DNA of 64,000 bases from Candidatus Kapaibacterium sp. (GTDB taxonomy: Bacteria > Bacteroidota > Ignavibacteria > Kapaibacteriales > UBA2268). The notes below the pieces were generated by a model that saw only the letters and a list, made by a program, of their open reading frames with translations, ran no database searches and had not been told where the DNA came from. The stretch lies in the NCBI GenBank assembly GCA_026418625.1, contig JAOABA010000024.1:1-64000 (forward strand). Reading direction: 5' to 3'. Of this stretch, positions 48,808-60,240 are shown in pieces; position 1 is the stretch's first letter; the number at the start of each line of letters is the position of its first letter. Both the position numbers and the translations under genes were made by a program.

Positions 48808-49761
48808 TTATCTGACTTCAGCATTTAAATTTTTCCTTATGACTGGTGCAGGATTGTTATTTTTATTTGTCAAAGCATAAGGTAAACCGGGTGTTTTCTG
48901 ATATGAAACTTCAAGTTCAACATATCTATCAGGAGCAGTTCCTTGAAGAATAACACCATTGTTTGCTTTAACGAAAACTTTTGCAAAATTGCCTGCTGGA
49001 TTTCCCGGTGGATAAGACTTAACGAACAAAACAAAACCTTTTGTTTTATTTGTGAAATCAACCATTCTTTGCAATGGATTTGGATTTTTGTCAATACCTT
49101 GAGAATCAAAAACATCACTCAATTTATCAACATTATCAACAACTTTGTAAATATCTAAATTTCTTGCTGGTTGACCATTATTATTGTAGTTACCTTTGTC
49201 ATCGGTATAGTCACTTGCTTTTGGCGAACCGATTTCATAAACATTATTTCTTGTATCAAGGCAGATATCCCATTTTACATTACTTGCTGCAGTCAAAGTT
49301 CTTGGTTGACCGTCATCGTCTTGGAAAACAAGACCGCTACCACGTGAGGAAGCATATTCATAAACTCTTATGCTAAAGCTGTATCTGTGAGCTGGAGCCC
49401 ATTTTACTGAAACAGGAACACTTGCTTTACCATTAGAAAATACTGCTTTAATCGAGAAAGTGTATTCTTTAATTTCAGGTAAACCTGAGATATTGGCTAT
49501 TGTTGTTCCCTTAGGAATAACGATGGGATTGAATGTTCCGGGTGTAATTTCAACGACGTATTCTTTGAAAAGAGCTTCTACTTCCGATGGAGATGCGTCG
49601 AATTTTAGAGAAACAGTAGCACTGTCAATTGACGTTGCCATTAAGTTGCTAATGGGTTTCGGGACAGGGTCTTCAGTGGCAGTTGTTTCGTCACAAGATA
49701 TAAAAAGCAATGCAGAAAGGGTGGTTAATAAGATTAAACCTAAAATTTTCTTATAAAGCAT
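48808..49761 (-). CDS. Lipoprotein with FN3-like domain
   Basis: Lipobox LLFISCDE; FN3-like SLKFDASPSEVEALFKEYVVEITPG. Confidence 0.62.
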   Translation of the reverse strand: MLYKKILGLILLTTLSALLFISCDETTATEDPVPKPISNLMATSIDSATVSLKFDASPSEVEALFKEYVVEITPGTFNPIVIPKGTTIANISGLPEIKEYTFSIKAVFSNGKASVPVSVKWAPAHRYSFSIRVYEYASSRGSGLVFQDDDGQPRTLTAASNVKWDICLDTRNNVYEIGSPKASDYTDDKGNYNNNGQPARNLDIYKVVDNVDKLSDVFDSQGIDKNPNPLQRMVDFTNKTKGFVLFVKSYPPGNPAGNFAKVFVKANNGVILQGTAPDRYVELEVSYQKTPGLPYALTNKNNNPAPVIRKNLNAEVR

Positions 49762-49941
49762 ATTTCCTCCAATAAACTGAAAAATGTGAAAAAAATTACG
49801 TTTTTAATTCAAAATTATTATTATTGAACGTAATTTGTGCTTAATTTAAATTTAACTATAATTAACAAATGCAAAATGCAAACAATAAATTAACAAAACA
49901 AGTTCAAATATCCATATAAATTTAAAATGTTTCAAAAAAAA

Positions 49942-51120
49942 TTACAAAAGAGGAATTATTTTATTTTGAATTTCTCCTGCAACTTCAACTTGACCGAGAT
50001 TTGTTATGATAACATCAATCTCAGTTCTAAAGCCATTAAAACCTTTTAAATAAATACCCGGTTCAATTGAGAAACAAGAGCCTTTGATAATATTTCTTTC
50101 ATCTTTTGTTTCCAAGTTATCCATATGCACCCCCGGACCGTGAACTTCCTCACCTATATTATGACCTGTCCTGTGGAAGAAATTGTTTTCAAATCCTGCC
50201 TGATTAATTATTGAACGGCAGGCATCATCAACTTCCCAGCCTTGAACTGATAAAGAGTTATTAAATCTTGCTTTAAGTAAAGAAAGTGCTGCATCTCTTG
50301 CTTTGCAGGTTATTTGAAATATGTTTTCCAAGTTTTCAGGAACATTATCACCAACATAAGCCATCCAAGTAATATCAGCATAGATTGAACCGGGCTGATT
50401 TTTCTTTGCCCATAAATCTATCATCACTGTATCTCCAAGCTTGATTTCTGAATAAATTTCTGGGGTTGGTATATAATGTGGGTCTGCATTATTTGCGTTA
50501 ACTGAAACGATTGGTCCCATATCCCAAATCATATTATTTTCTCTGAATTTGTCCTGCATCAATTGTTGAATAATGAATTCATTGCAGCTTTCATTGTTCT
50601 TAATTCGCTTCGAAATTTCAGAAAAAGCAAAATCTTTCACCTGATAAAGAACTGAGACAGCTTGTTTGTGGCTTTCAATATCTTCATCTGTCAAATGTGA
50701 CTCAAAGAGGCTTACAAGTTCCCCGCTTGAGGCAACCTCAATACCAAAGCTCCTTATTAACTCGAGCGTTCCCCCATCTACAACACAAATATAGGGTATC
50801 ATATTATTTTTTGAATATTGCATTGCAATTTTTTTGGAATCCCCTAAAATTTCTTTTAACAGATTATGTAGTTTCTGCCAAGCAAGGTAAACGAATTTTT
50901 CTCCGGGAAGATGGTCGAGATTATAAGGTTCGATACTATGAACAAGTTTTTTGGGGATTCCATCAGAAGGAATGAAATAAAACCATCGTCGTGTAAAGAT
51001 TTTATTGCTATCAATGGAGAGAATTTTTTGAGCGATGGGGTCACGACGGTGAAAATCATAAAATAGCCACCCATCGAGCTTCAATTCTTTAAGTGCTTTT
51101 TGAATTTCTTCAATTTTCAT
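49942..51120 (-). CDS. M24-family metallopeptidase (aminopeptidase P-like)
   Basis: MIDLWAKKNQPGSIYADITW...FHRTGHNIGEEVHGPGVHMDN...GSCFSIEPGIYL. Confidence 0.85.
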   Translation of the reverse strand: MKIEEIQKALKELKLDGWLFYDFHRRDPIAQKILSIDSNKIFTRRWFYFIPSDGIPKKLVHSIEPYNLDHLPGEKFVYLAWQKLHNLLKEILGDSKKIAMQYSKNNMIPYICVVDGGTLELIRSFGIEVASSGELVSLFESHLTDEDIESHKQAVSVLYQVKDFAFSEISKRIKNNESCNEFIIQQLMQDKFRENNMIWDMGPIVSVNANNADPHYIPTPEIYSEIKLGDTVMIDLWAKKNQPGSIYADITWMAYVGDNVPENLENIFQITCKARDAALSLLKARFNNSLSVQGWEVDDACRSIINQAGFENNFFHRTGHNIGEEVHGPGVHMDNLETKDERNIIKGSCFSIEPGIYLKGFNGFRTEIDVIITNLGQVEVAGEIQNKIIPLL

Positions 51121-51138
51121 TTGATTAATCCTATAATT

Positions 51139-52044
51139 CTATAAATCTTTTAGATATTTACACAGTTTTGGTCCAATATAATTCGCTAAAGGTAATGGAA
51201 TTTTTTTCCAAATACTTGATGCGATTTTGTATTTATTATAAATGTCAGAATTTTTGTTAGTTAGAACTTCTATTTTTATCGGGACTGCTCCCCATCTTCT
51301 TTTGAATTCATAATTACTGCTTAAATAAGCTGACCGTCCAAAGTCAAAAAATTTGTCATTTGATTCATAAGATGATTTTATGATGTTGTAATAAAGAAAA
51401 TGTCCAGCTAAATGATTTTGAACTTGATTGAGTGTTCCAGACCAAGGTATCCAACAAAAATCATTATCTTTCAAAATACAAGCAGCAGAAATAATTTTAT
51501 TTTGTTTTTTTGATGTAAGAATAAAATAGTTGGCTTGAAAGTAATGACGAAGTAAAAAAAATAGCTTTTTGGGCAAAGAGGGTGTTCCGTGAGTATGCAT
51601 TATTTTTTGAAAAATCGAATAAAATGTTTCGATTATCCTGTCGGAATCACCAATTTCAATTTTAAAATCTGAAAAATCTGAATTATTAAGATATCTTTTT
51701 AATCTGCTTGAAAAAGAGTTCTTGACTTCATCAAAACTAAGGTTTTCGAAATTTATGCGGAGTGTAACTGGGGACCCAGATGTAATGTTTTTTTCATCAA
51801 AATTCAAGGCTCTAATCTGGTAATTTTTATTCTTTAATTCTTCGGTAAGGTTTTTAGCTGAATTAAGAGTTAGGTCAGTATAACTCAAAATTGGTAAATA
51901 AGAATAAATCTTAGAACCAAGAAATCCTTTTACTATTGCATAACCATTTTCAAATTTATAGTTGTAGAGTTCTTTTAATAAGTCTGACCAACGAAGACAG
52001 AAGTTCTTAGAAAAAAGGGTGCTATGTAGAGATAGCTCTGTCAA
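51139..52044 (-). CDS. FemAB/GNAT-like acyltransferase
   Basis: Overall FemAB-like pattern ([24 protein letters not shown]...[22 protein letters not shown]). Confidence 0.6.
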   Translation of the reverse strand: MTELSLHSTLFSKNFCLRWSDLLKELYNYKFENGYAIVKGFLGSKIYSYLPILSYTDLTLNSAKNLTEELKNKNYQIRALNFDEKNITSGSPVTLRINFENLSFDEVKNSFSSRLKRYLNNSDFSDFKIEIGDSDRIIETFYSIFQKIMHTHGTPSLPKKLFFLLRHYFQANYFILTSKKQNKIISAACILKDNDFCWIPWSGTLNQVQNHLAGHFLYYNIIKSSYESNDKFFDFGRSAYLSSNYEFKRRWGAVPIKIEVLTNKNSDIYNKYKIASSIWKKIPLPLANYIGPKLCKYLKDL

Positions 52045-54539
52045 AGTTTAGCACCGATACTGAAGTAGAACATAACAGGACCCCAAATGGCTTTGTCTGG
52101 ATTTTGTTTTAAGTAAAATGACCTGCCTATGCTAAATTTAGTTGGTCCAAATGGTGTATCGATGGAAATGCTACCACCCAGACCGTGTCTGAATTTTAAG
52201 AATTTTATTTCTTCGGGCAATTCCCAAACAGACCCTAAATCATATCTAAAACTAATGTAGGTATCGAAGACTAAAGTAATGGGAGATAAAAACCTGTATT
52301 CAATTGAACCGAGAGCAATTTGTCGCCCTTTGAACTCATCTTCACGCATCCCAAAGAAGGATTCTTCGCCACCAAGCATAAAGCTTTCTGTTATGGGCAA
52401 GGATGCATCTGCTAGTCCAAAAAATAGCTTAGGTTTTATAGTATGTGAGCCAATAGATATATTACTATGGTAATAAAAAATTAATTTAGAAAATCCTTTA
52501 TTATCGGGAGTTTGCAAAAGAGAAGATTCAAGAGATAATAAAAGTAACCTGCCTTTAGCAGGAAAATAAGTTTTATCTTCTGTATCAAATGTGGCACCTG
52601 CCTTAAAAGTGTGAACGGCAAAATATGGTAATTTATCTTCGATATTTATATCATTAACTCGCTGCCTTTCAAATCTCAATTCGAGATAAAGCAGACCTTT
52701 TTTCTCGAATTGCCATCCAAAAGTAGTTTTTAAGCCAAATCGTTCATAAACAGACTCATCCTTTATTATATTTTCATATTTATTTTCAGATAATATTTCT
52801 GATTCAGTAAAGTTATAGACATTTTTTTTATCGTAATAAAAACTCGCTTTGCTTGTCAGGAAGGTAGATAATATGCGGGGGTAAGAAAAATTAAGATGAG
52901 TATAAATGTTTCTGCTTCCACCTAAGAATCTTAAGTTTAATTTTGAACCAGAAGTTAGAAAATTATCATATAAAACATCTATGTTCCCTCTGAAATTTCT
53001 TTCGTTATCAACACGAGCACCTAAGTTTACTAATTGAGTGCCGATTTCCCGAACTTCAACAGTAACAATTGAAGCGTCATCTTCATCGGGTTTATCGTAA
53101 GAAATTAATACATCGGAAAAATAACCCGTTGAAATTAGATTTTCCCAGGATTTGTTGAGTTTGTTAATGTTAAGATTTTCATACTTTTTGAATTCTAATT
53201 CACGCCTTATAATAAAATCACTGACAGAGTTGTTGCCTTTAATTTTTATATCTTTAATTTTAATTTTTCTGACATCAATTTCGAGAACTTTTGTAAGATG
53301 ATTGAAAAAGTAACTTTTAACATAGATTAACTCTGGTGAATTGCGAGTGAATTTTAGAAGACTATCAAGAATCACATGGTTTAAATCAAAGTCATATTCA
53401 GCGCTTTTGAATAATTTTATAAGATAATCATAAAGTTTATCATTATTATCATAATTTCCAGTTAGTTTAATATCTTCTAATATAGAGGTCTGAATTGGGT
53501 TAATTTTTAAGTGATTTGATGATAAATTGTTGATTGAGTCAGTGAATTGAATAATTTTTGACTGGATTTTTTCAATATATTTGGATGCAGCAAAAGAGCC
53601 GGCTTCAATAAGAAAAGGAATATTAGTAAAATCTGAATTGCTATGTCTATTTAGTTCCGGCGTAATCAAAAAGTCCGTTAAAAAGCTAGATTTATCGCTG
53701 AATTTTTTCATTAATACTGAAAGAACTTGATCTGCAACATTTAAAACGTTATCTAGATCTTCGGTTTGTTGAAGACCAGAGATTGTATTAATGGCAATGA
53801 TTATGTCTGGGTTATATTCCATTGCTGCTTCTACTGGTATATTCTGAAATATCCCACCATCGACAAAGATCATTGAATCAATTTTTATTGGTTTATTAAC
53901 AAGTGGAATAGTAGATGAAGCTTTTATAGCGAGAAGCAGATTCCCCTTTGAAAAGGTTATTGGTTCACCACTTACTAAATCTGTTGCAACAGCTCTAAAT
54001 GGATATTTTAAATTGTCGAAGTCGCCATAAGCCTGATAGGGAGCTTTATATAATAACTCTTGAAGGAATTGATGATACTTAAGCTGCGAGCTTAGCCCTT
54101 CGGGAACGACAAATTTAAAATCATTAAATCGAAATGTCAGAAAATTTCTATCATTGATTTCCTTTTGGTCAAGAAAATAAAAGCTACGAAGATGTTCATC
54201 TGTTAAAGATAAAATTTCATTCCAATTTGCATTTAGAACAATTGACTCAAGCTCAGAAGCTGTATAACCACTTGCGTAAAGGGCACCTATAATAGCTCCA
54301 ATACTTGTTCCAACGATATAGTCAAATTTGATACCTGCTTTTTCCAATTCCTTTAAGGCACCAATTTGAGCCAGACCTCTTGCTCCGCCCCCACTAAGAA
54401 CAAGAGCTATTTTTGGAGAACGAATATTTTGTTTAGTGAAAGAATGTTGAGGGTAGAGATTTGAATAATTTAAAAAGAGAATTATTACAAGAATTATTGG
54501 ATAAATATAACTATTTGATTTTTTATAAGACATAAACAT
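52041..54539 (-). CDS. Patatin-like phospholipase fused to POTRA/outer-membrane beta-barrel (PlpD-like)
   Basis: [61 protein letters not shown]-terminal barrel [13 protein letters not shown]...FYFSIGAKL. Confidence 0.88.
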   Translation of the reverse strand: MFMSYKKSNSYIYPIILVIILFLNYSNLYPQHSFTKQNIRSPKIALVLSGGGARGLAQIGALKELEKAGIKFDYIVGTSIGAIIGALYASGYTASELESIVLNANWNEILSLTDEHLRSFYFLDQKEINDRNFLTFRFNDFKFVVPEGLSSQLKYHQFLQELLYKAPYQAYGDFDNLKYPFRAVATDLVSGEPITFSKGNLLLAIKASSTIPLVNKPIKIDSMIFVDGGIFQNIPVEAAMEYNPDIIIAINTISGLQQTEDLDNVLNVADQVLSVLMKKFSDKSSFLTDFLITPELNRHSNSDFTNIPFLIEAGSFAASKYIEKIQSKIIQFTDSINNLSSNHLKINPIQTSILEDIKLTGNYDNNDKLYDYLIKLFKSAEYDFDLNHVILDSLLKFTRNSPELIYVKSYFFNHLTKVLEIDVRKIKIKDIKIKGNNSVSDFIIRRELEFKKYENLNINKLNKSWENLISTGYFSDVLISYDKPDEDDASIVTVEVREIGTQLVNLGARVDNERNFRGNIDVLYDNFLTSGSKLNLRFLGGSRNIYTHLNFSYPRILSTFLTSKASFYYDKKNVYNFTESEILSENKYENIIKDESVYERFGLKTTFGWQFEKKGLLYLELRFERQRVNDINIEDKLPYFAVHTFKAGATFDTEDKTYFPAKGRLLLLSLESSLLQTPDNKGFSKLIFYYHSNISIGSHTIKPKLFFGLADASLPITESFMLGGEESFFGMREDEFKGRQIALGSIEYRFLSPITLVFDTYISFRYDLGSVWELPEEIKFLKFRHGLGGSISIDTPFGPTKFSIGRSFYLKQNPDKAIWGPVMFYFSIGAKL

Positions 54540-54817
54540 TAACGGATTTCGAAGCTGTCGTAAATCCCTTGATAGGTTAGAATTTTCTGGCTGACAGATT
54601 TTACGTAAGCTCGCATCGGTCCAATTTTTAATCTTTCGTATAATTCTTCGACAAGGTCTTTTCTGCCTTCGACCACAGTCAGGACATTCCCATTGTTCAA
54701 ATTTTTAACATATCCGTTCAATCCAAGTGCAGTGGCATTTCGGTAAACGAAATACCGAAATCCAACTCCTTGGACTAAACCAGACACTATAAATTCCGCT
54801 GAAATAAGATCATCCAT
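54539..54817 (-). CDS. acyP: Acylphosphatase
   Basis: [42 protein letters not shown]. Confidence 0.92.
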   Translation of the reverse strand: MDDLISAEFIVSGLVQGVGFRYFVYRNATALGLNGYVKNLNNGNVLTVVEGRKDLVEELYERLKIGPMRAYVKSVSQKILTYQGIYDSFEIR

Positions 54818-55375
54818 TTAAGTAATATTATATACTATGTCATTAGAAATTTTAAGTGATGTTTCTCGATTTATCAGGCGATTGATTATTGCTAAAGCAA
54901 AATCAAAAGCAGTTCCAGCGCCTCTGCTTGTAATAATATTTTTATCTTCGACAACAATATCATCTTTGTAATTATAGCTATCGAGTTGAGACTTAACTGA
55001 TGGATGACTTGTTATCATTGTATCAGTTGAGATTAGTTTATGCTCAGAGAGTAGAGTTGGAGCAGCACAAATTGCACCGATTAATTTGCCTTTTGAATTA
55101 TGCAAGGCAATTATTTTTCTTAAATGCTCATTTTCTATTAACCTTTGGGTTCCTACTGCTCCGCCGGGAATAACAATAGCATCAAACTCATCGTCAACTT
55201 CAATGTCTTCAATTAATAAATCAGAAAGAATTTTAACACCCCTTGAACAGGTAATAATATCATTTTCACCTGCTACTTTTACTGAAATTCCAGCACGACG
55301 AAGCATATCAATCACAATTACTGCTTCCATTTCTTCGCTTCCGTGCGCCAAAGGAACTAAGACTTTTATATCCAT
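54818..55375 (-). CDS. DJ-1/PfpI family protein
   Basis: VLVPLAHGSEEMEAVIVIDMLRRAGI...IVIPGGAVG...GAICAAPTLL. Confidence 0.87.
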   Translation of the reverse strand: MDIKVLVPLAHGSEEMEAVIVIDMLRRAGISVKVAGENDIITCSRGVKILSDLLIEDIEVDDEFDAIVIPGGAVGTQRLIENEHLRKIIALHNSKGKLIGAICAAPTLLSEHKLISTDTMITSHPSVKSQLDSYNYKDDIVVEDKNIITSRGAGTAFDFALAIINRLINRETSLKISNDIVYNIT

Positions 55376-55382
55376 ATTACTA

Positions 55383-56714
55383 CTAATTTTGTTTCAAGAA
55401 TTTAAAATTGCCATTATCATCAACATCAATCATAACAGTATCACCAGATATGAAGCTACTTTCGAGTATTGCCAAGCTCAATGGGTCTGCTATATGTTTT
55501 TGAACAGCTCTTTTCAAGGGTCTTGCTCCGTATTGTGCATCGTATCCAAGTTTGGAAATCCAGTTAAGTGCTTCATCGCTGATTTTTAATTCAATACCGT
55601 TATTTTTAAGCTTTGCAGCCAATAATTTAATTTGAAGCTTTGCTATTTGAATTATTTCATTTTTAGTTAATGGTTTGAATAAAATTATTTCATCGATTCG
55701 GTTCAATAGCTCAGGGCGAAGCCTTCTTTTTAACATTTCGGTAATACTTACTTTTAGTCCAGATAAAATACTATCCCTATTGAATTCATCAATATCAGTC
55801 AGTCTTTCCTGAATTAATTCTGTGCCTAAATTAGAAGTCATAATGATGATTGTATTTTTAAAATTAACAACTCTTCCTTTGCTATCAGTCAGTCTGCCAT
55901 CATCAAGAACCTGAAGAAGAATATTAAAAACATCAGAATGAGCTTTTTCGATTTCATCAAGAAGCACAATAGAATAGGGTTTTCTTCTGACAGCTTCAGT
56001 TAGTTGACCTCCTTCTTCGTATCCTACGTATCCGGGAGGAGCACCAATAAGACGTGATACTGAGAATTTTTCCATATACTCGCTCATATCAATTCTTACG
56101 AGAGCGTTTTCGTCGTCGAATAGAAATTCCGCTAAAGCTCTTGCCATTTCAGTTTTGCCAACACCGGTAGTTCCGATAAAAATAAAAGAACCTACCGGGC
56201 GGTTGGGATCTTGCAAACCAGCTCTTGATCGGCGAATAGCATTAGCAATTGATGATACTGCTTCTTCCTGATCAACTAGTCTTTGGTGAATTCGTTCTTC
56301 CATTTTCAGGAGTTTTGTTCTTTCGGATTCGAGCATTCTCCTAACAGGTATCCCAGTCCATTTTGCAACTATTTCCGCAATATCCTCTGCATCAACTTCT
56401 TCTTTAAGTAATTTGCCTTCTCTTTGGATTTCTTCGAGCTTTTGATATGAATTTCTTAATTTTTTTTCAAGCTCAAGAAGCACTCCATACCTTATTTCAG
56501 CTACTTTAGCAAGATTGCCCTGACGTTCGTAATCATCTGCAATAAGTTTGTTGTTTTCGATTTGAGCTTTGATGTTTCTAATTTCCTGAATAATGCTTTT
56601 TTCTTTTTCCCATCTTGCACGTAGCTCCATTTCCTGAGCTTTCAGATTGCTTATTTCTTTCTCGATTTCTTCTAATCTTAACTTTGTTTTTTCTCTTGTA
56701 TTATCTTCTATCAT
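55383..56714 (-). CDS. ClpB-like protein with only middle-domain coiled coil and second AAA+ module
   Basis: Begins MIEDNTREKTKLRLEEIEKEISNLKAQEMELRARWEKEKS; AEIVAKWTGIPVRRM; IGTTGVGKTEMARALAEFLF; GAPPGYVGYEEGGQLTEAVRRKPYSIVLLDEIEKAH. Confidence 0.88.
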   Translation of the reverse strand: MIEDNTREKTKLRLEEIEKEISNLKAQEMELRARWEKEKSIIQEIRNIKAQIENNKLIADDYERQGNLAKVAEIRYGVLLELEKKLRNSYQKLEEIQREGKLLKEEVDAEDIAEIVAKWTGIPVRRMLESERTKLLKMEERIHQRLVDQEEAVSSIANAIRRSRAGLQDPNRPVGSFIFIGTTGVGKTEMARALAEFLFDDENALVRIDMSEYMEKFSVSRLIGAPPGYVGYEEGGQLTEAVRRKPYSIVLLDEIEKAHSDVFNILLQVLDDGRLTDSKGRVVNFKNTIIIMTSNLGTELIQERLTDIDEFNRDSILSGLKVSITEMLKRRLRPELLNRIDEIILFKPLTKNEIIQIAKLQIKLLAAKLKNNGIELKISDEALNWISKLGYDAQYGARPLKRAVQKHIADPLSLAILESSFISGDTVMIDVDDNGNFKFLKQN

Positions 56715-56949
56715 ATTTTTAGCCTAAAATTTATTAAACAAATTTAAGAAAAAACATTATAATAGTTTCTTCCTAAAAAAAATTTCCGATAATAAAAAAA
56801 GTGGCTAACAAAATTTTATTTTATGTGTTATTACTATTGAAAGTGAATTGAAATAAGAAATAAAAAATTTTAGAGGTTTAAACCTTGAAAAATTATTTAG
56901 AGTCAAATATATTAGTTAATTTTGTTAAACTTTTTTTAGGAGAAAAAAT

Positions 56950-57606
56950 ATGAAATTACTCAAAGCAAGCTTTCTGGCAACATTGGTATTGTTGCTTGTA
57001 GTAGGACTAAGCTCCTGCAATACTGACAGTTCAACAGTCGCCCCTACAAATAATTCAACTGATCTTATGATGATTGATAATTCAGCTACACCAAGCGAAG
57101 TAGTTGATGCAACACTCGACCAGCCAATGCAAATGAGACCACCACTCGATGATAGAGGTGGCAGAGATATGGGTGAGAGAAAGATGTTCAATCCGATGTT
57201 CAGAGTTATTCAGGAAATGAAACTCACACCTGAACAGATGGAACAATTCAGAGCTTTACTAAAACAAAGAAATGACTGCATCACCGAAGCTTTGAAGATA
57301 TTGAGAGAATCCGAGAAAGCTATTTTGGAACAATATAAGGCTCAGTATCAGGCATTATATGAAAAAGTAAAAGCCGGTGAAATAACCAGAGAAGAATTCC
57401 GTGCTCAAATTAGAGAATTAAATCAACAAGTTAGAACCGCTTTTCAAGAAAATCCAGTAAGGGAGAGAGTTATGGCGATGATTAAAAATTGTGATGAAGC
57501 ATTCAATACTTCAGTTGAATCCTTACTCGATGAAACCCAATTAGCAATCTGGAAAAAATTCTGGGAAACTTTCAAAAATAGAGTTGGAACTGGTCCAATA
57601 AAATAA
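56950..57606 (+). CDS. Lipoprotein with Spy/CpxP (LTXXQ)-like domain
   Basis: Lipobox VVGLSSCNTD; MKLTPEQMEQFRALLKQRNDCITEAL... helical. Confidence 0.65.
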   Translation: MKLLKASFLATLVLLLVVGLSSCNTDSSTVAPTNNSTDLMMIDNSATPSEVVDATLDQPMQMRPPLDDRGGRDMGERKMFNPMFRVIQEMKLTPEQMEQFRALLKQRNDCITEALKILRESEKAILEQYKAQYQALYEKVKAGEITREEFRAQIRELNQQVRTAFQENPVRERVMAMIKNCDEAFNTSVESLLDETQLAIWKKFWETFKNRVGTGPIK

Positions 57607-57630
57607 AAAAGTTAAATTAGCAACACTTAT

Positions 57631-57666
57631 GAAGCTGTTTGGTTAACCAGACAGCTTCTTTTTTTT
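57631..57666 (+). terminator. Rho-independent terminator
   Basis: GAAGCTGTTTGG-TTAA-CCAGACAGCTTC followed by T-run. Confidence 0.9.
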
Positions 57667-57732
57667 GTTAAACATTTTATTTATTCTGCCGAATATTTCA
57701 TTATTAAATGGATATATATTTAATAATGGAAT

Positions 57733-58215
57733 ATGGAAAAAAATGCTGAATATTTAAACGGGGAAAAGACAATACTTATCATTGATGATAAGCAAATTAA
57801 TATTGATTTTCTAAGTAGTTCGCTTAAAAGAGAGGGTTTCAGGGTTATTTCCTCAAAAGATGCTTCAAATGCTTTGAATTTAGCAAAAACAAAACTTCCT
57901 GATTTGATTCTCTTAGATGCTCATATGCCCGAAAAAAATGGTTTTGAGATTTGCGTTGAGTTTAAAAAAATTGATGAAATAGCTAGTATTCCCATTATTT
58001 TTATGATTGCTAAAAATGACAGTAAATATTATAATCAATGTTTTTCTTCAGGCGGTTCAGATTTTGTTTGTAAGCCACTAAATATTCAGGTTCTTGTGCA
58101 TAGAATTAAAACGCATATTGAATTGCGAGAGTTAAAAGAAAAATTACTCCCACCATCGAAAAGACGAAAACAGCAAAAACCACTTAGTGAATTAATAAAG
58201 ATGGTTTCTTTTTAA
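57733..58215 (+). CDS. Single-domain response regulator
   Basis: ILIIDDKQINIDFLSSSLKREGF...LILLDAHMPEKNGFE...CKPLN. Confidence 0.88.
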   Translation: MEKNAEYLNGEKTILIIDDKQINIDFLSSSLKREGFRVISSKDASNALNLAKTKLPDLILLDAHMPEKNGFEICVEFKKIDEIASIPIIFMIAKNDSKYYNQCFSSGGSDFVCKPLNIQVLVHRIKTHIELRELKEKLLPPSKRRKQQKPLSELIKMVSF

Positions 58216-58291
58216 TTTTTATAAAAAAGTTCTGAATACAAATTTATACCTTACATTTTCGTTTTAATCTTTTGTTTATATTGAATTAAAA

Positions 58292-58507
58292 ATGACAAAG
58301 ATTTTAATTTTTTTTCTTGTTGCAATACTTATAATTATCATAGTTATAGGCTTAGTAGTAAAGTCATTTAGGAATTATTTAAATAATTTTTTTAAAGGCT
58401 TTGAGATGCCATCAAAAAATAATACAGAGCAATCAAAAAACAAAGTCATATATGAAAAGAATGGAATAGTTGTTATGAAGGGCGAATCTAAGCCAAAGAA
58501 AGATTAA
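58292..58507 (+). CDS. Small membrane protein (DUF4834-like)
   Basis: One TM helix; short basic tail VIYEKNGIVVMKGESKPKKD. Confidence 0.5.
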   Translation: MTKILIFFLVAILIIIIVIGLVVKSFRNYLNNFFKGFEMPSKNNTEQSKNKVIYEKNGIVVMKGESKPKKD

Positions 58508-58631
58508 TTCTTAAAAACAAATCATAAATCATCAAGAGAAAATTACCTCAAAATGTTCATAAACAAGAAAATTCGCATTGATAATTTTTTTAATTTAATT
58601 TTTTTTTGAAGGAAAAATCTAAATAAGTCAA

Positions 58632-60194
58632 ATGGTTTCAAAAGCTCCGGTTTATGCTGCGATTGACGTAGGGACAAATTCATTTCATTTAATCATAGCA
58701 AGTGTTAATAACAGAGGAATGCTTCACGTTTTCCTTAGGGAGAAGGAGATGGTAAGGCTTGGTAGTGGTAGTGGCGATATGAAATATATTCAGAAAGATG
58801 CCATAGAAAGAGGAGTAAAAGCCTTGCAGAATTTTGCCGAGCTCGCTCGTAGCAAGAATGCAGAAATTAGAGCGGTTGCAACAAGTGCCGTTCGTGAGGC
58901 TCTAAATCAGGACGAATTTTTAAATATTGTCAAGGAAAAAACAGGAATAGAAATCGAAGTAGTTTCTGGGACTGAAGAAGGGAGATTGATTTATATCGGA
59001 GCTATTCACGCTTTGCCAATTTATAATCAAAAGGTTTTTATTCTTGATATAGGTGGTGGAAGCACCGAAACTATTATTGGTCAGGATGGAGAAATTCGTT
59101 ATGTCCATAGTGAAAAAATTGGTTCAATCAGGTTGACAAATCGCTTTGGTCTTGATGGAAATATTACAAATGAGCAAATTAAAGAATGTAGGGATTATAT
59201 AAGGGGTTGTTGGACTCCGATTTTGAAAAGAATTTATTCAATTGGTTTCGAGACTGTTGTTTGCACATCAGGCACTATTTTGAATATAGCAGCTATGTCA
59301 CTCACAATGAATAAGGAAACTGTGCCAGATATTCTCAATGGTTTGACCGTAACAAAAAGCAGAATGCTGGATGTAATTGATAGAATTTTAGATAGTAAAA
59401 GTTTGTCTGCAAGGCAAAATTTACCGGGAATGGATCCGAAAAGAGCTGATATTATAGTTGCGGGTGCTTTAATTCTTGAGCAGGCTTTGATTCAACTTAA
59501 TATTGAAAAAATTCTTATTTCTTCTTTTGCTCTTAGAGAGGGAATTGTATTCGATACCGTCCAAAAAAAAGAGGCTTTACAAAAATTTCACCATCTGAGT
59601 CGTTTAAGATTTGAAACAATTTATAGTATTTGTCAGGAATATAAGGTTAATTTAACGCATTCGGAACACGTAAAAAATATTTCGTTGAAATTATTCGACG
59701 ACCTTCAATCATTGCATAGGCTTGGCTACGCTGAACGGGAATTATTAGAAGCAGCAGCTTTACTTCACGATATTGGTTATCATATTTCTCACGACCAGCA
59801 TCATAAACATAGTTACTATATTATTAGTCATTGTATAATGCCCGGTTTCACGAATCCTGAGTCTGAAATCATTGCAAATATTGCAAGGTATCATAGAAAG
59901 AGCCATCCAAAGAAAAAGCACGAAAATTTTGAAGTTCTTCCTGATAGTAAGAAACAAATTGTTAGAATATTAGCCGGAATACTTCGTATTGCTGAGGGTA
60001 TTGACAGGCGTCAAATGCAGGTAATTAAAGATGTTAAAGCAGAAATCAAAGACAATGAAATTAATATTTTCCTTTATCCTGATGAAAATGAGCAAAACCC
60101 TGACATAGAACTATGGGGTGCCAATAGAAGAAAACTGTTATTACAGGAAACTTTTAATCTTCCCGTTAATATTAGTTTAGCAGACAAAGCATAA
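58632..60194 (+). CDS. ppx: Ppx/GppA phosphatase with HD domain
   Basis: AAIDVGTNSFHLIIASV; VFILDIGGGSTE; HD AAALLHDIGYHI. Confidence 0.9.
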   Translation: MVSKAPVYAAIDVGTNSFHLIIASVNNRGMLHVFLREKEMVRLGSGSGDMKYIQKDAIERGVKALQNFAELARSKNAEIRAVATSAVREALNQDEFLNIVKEKTGIEIEVVSGTEEGRLIYIGAIHALPIYNQKVFILDIGGGSTETIIGQDGEIRYVHSEKIGSIRLTNRFGLDGNITNEQIKECRDYIRGCWTPILKRIYSIGFETVVCTSGTILNIAAMSLTMNKETVPDILNGLTVTKSRMLDVIDRILDSKSLSARQNLPGMDPKRADIIVAGALILEQALIQLNIEKILISSFALREGIVFDTVQKKEALQKFHHLSRLRFETIYSICQEYKVNLTHSEHVKNISLKLFDDLQSLHRLGYAERELLEAAALLHDIGYHISHDQHHKHSYYIISHCIMPGFTNPESEIIANIARYHRKSHPKKKHENFEVLPDSKKQIVRILAGILRIAEGIDRRQMQVIKDVKAEIKDNEINIFLYPDENEQNPDIELWGANRRKLLLQETFNLPVNISLADKA

Positions 60195-60240
60195 AAAGTG
60201 AAAATACATTAATTTTAATTTTTAATTTTTGATAAAAATA

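Noticed and set aside
55086-55589. 167-aa plus-strand ORF spanning DJ-1 and ClpB ends
   Set aside because: Antisense to two conserved genes; no domain.
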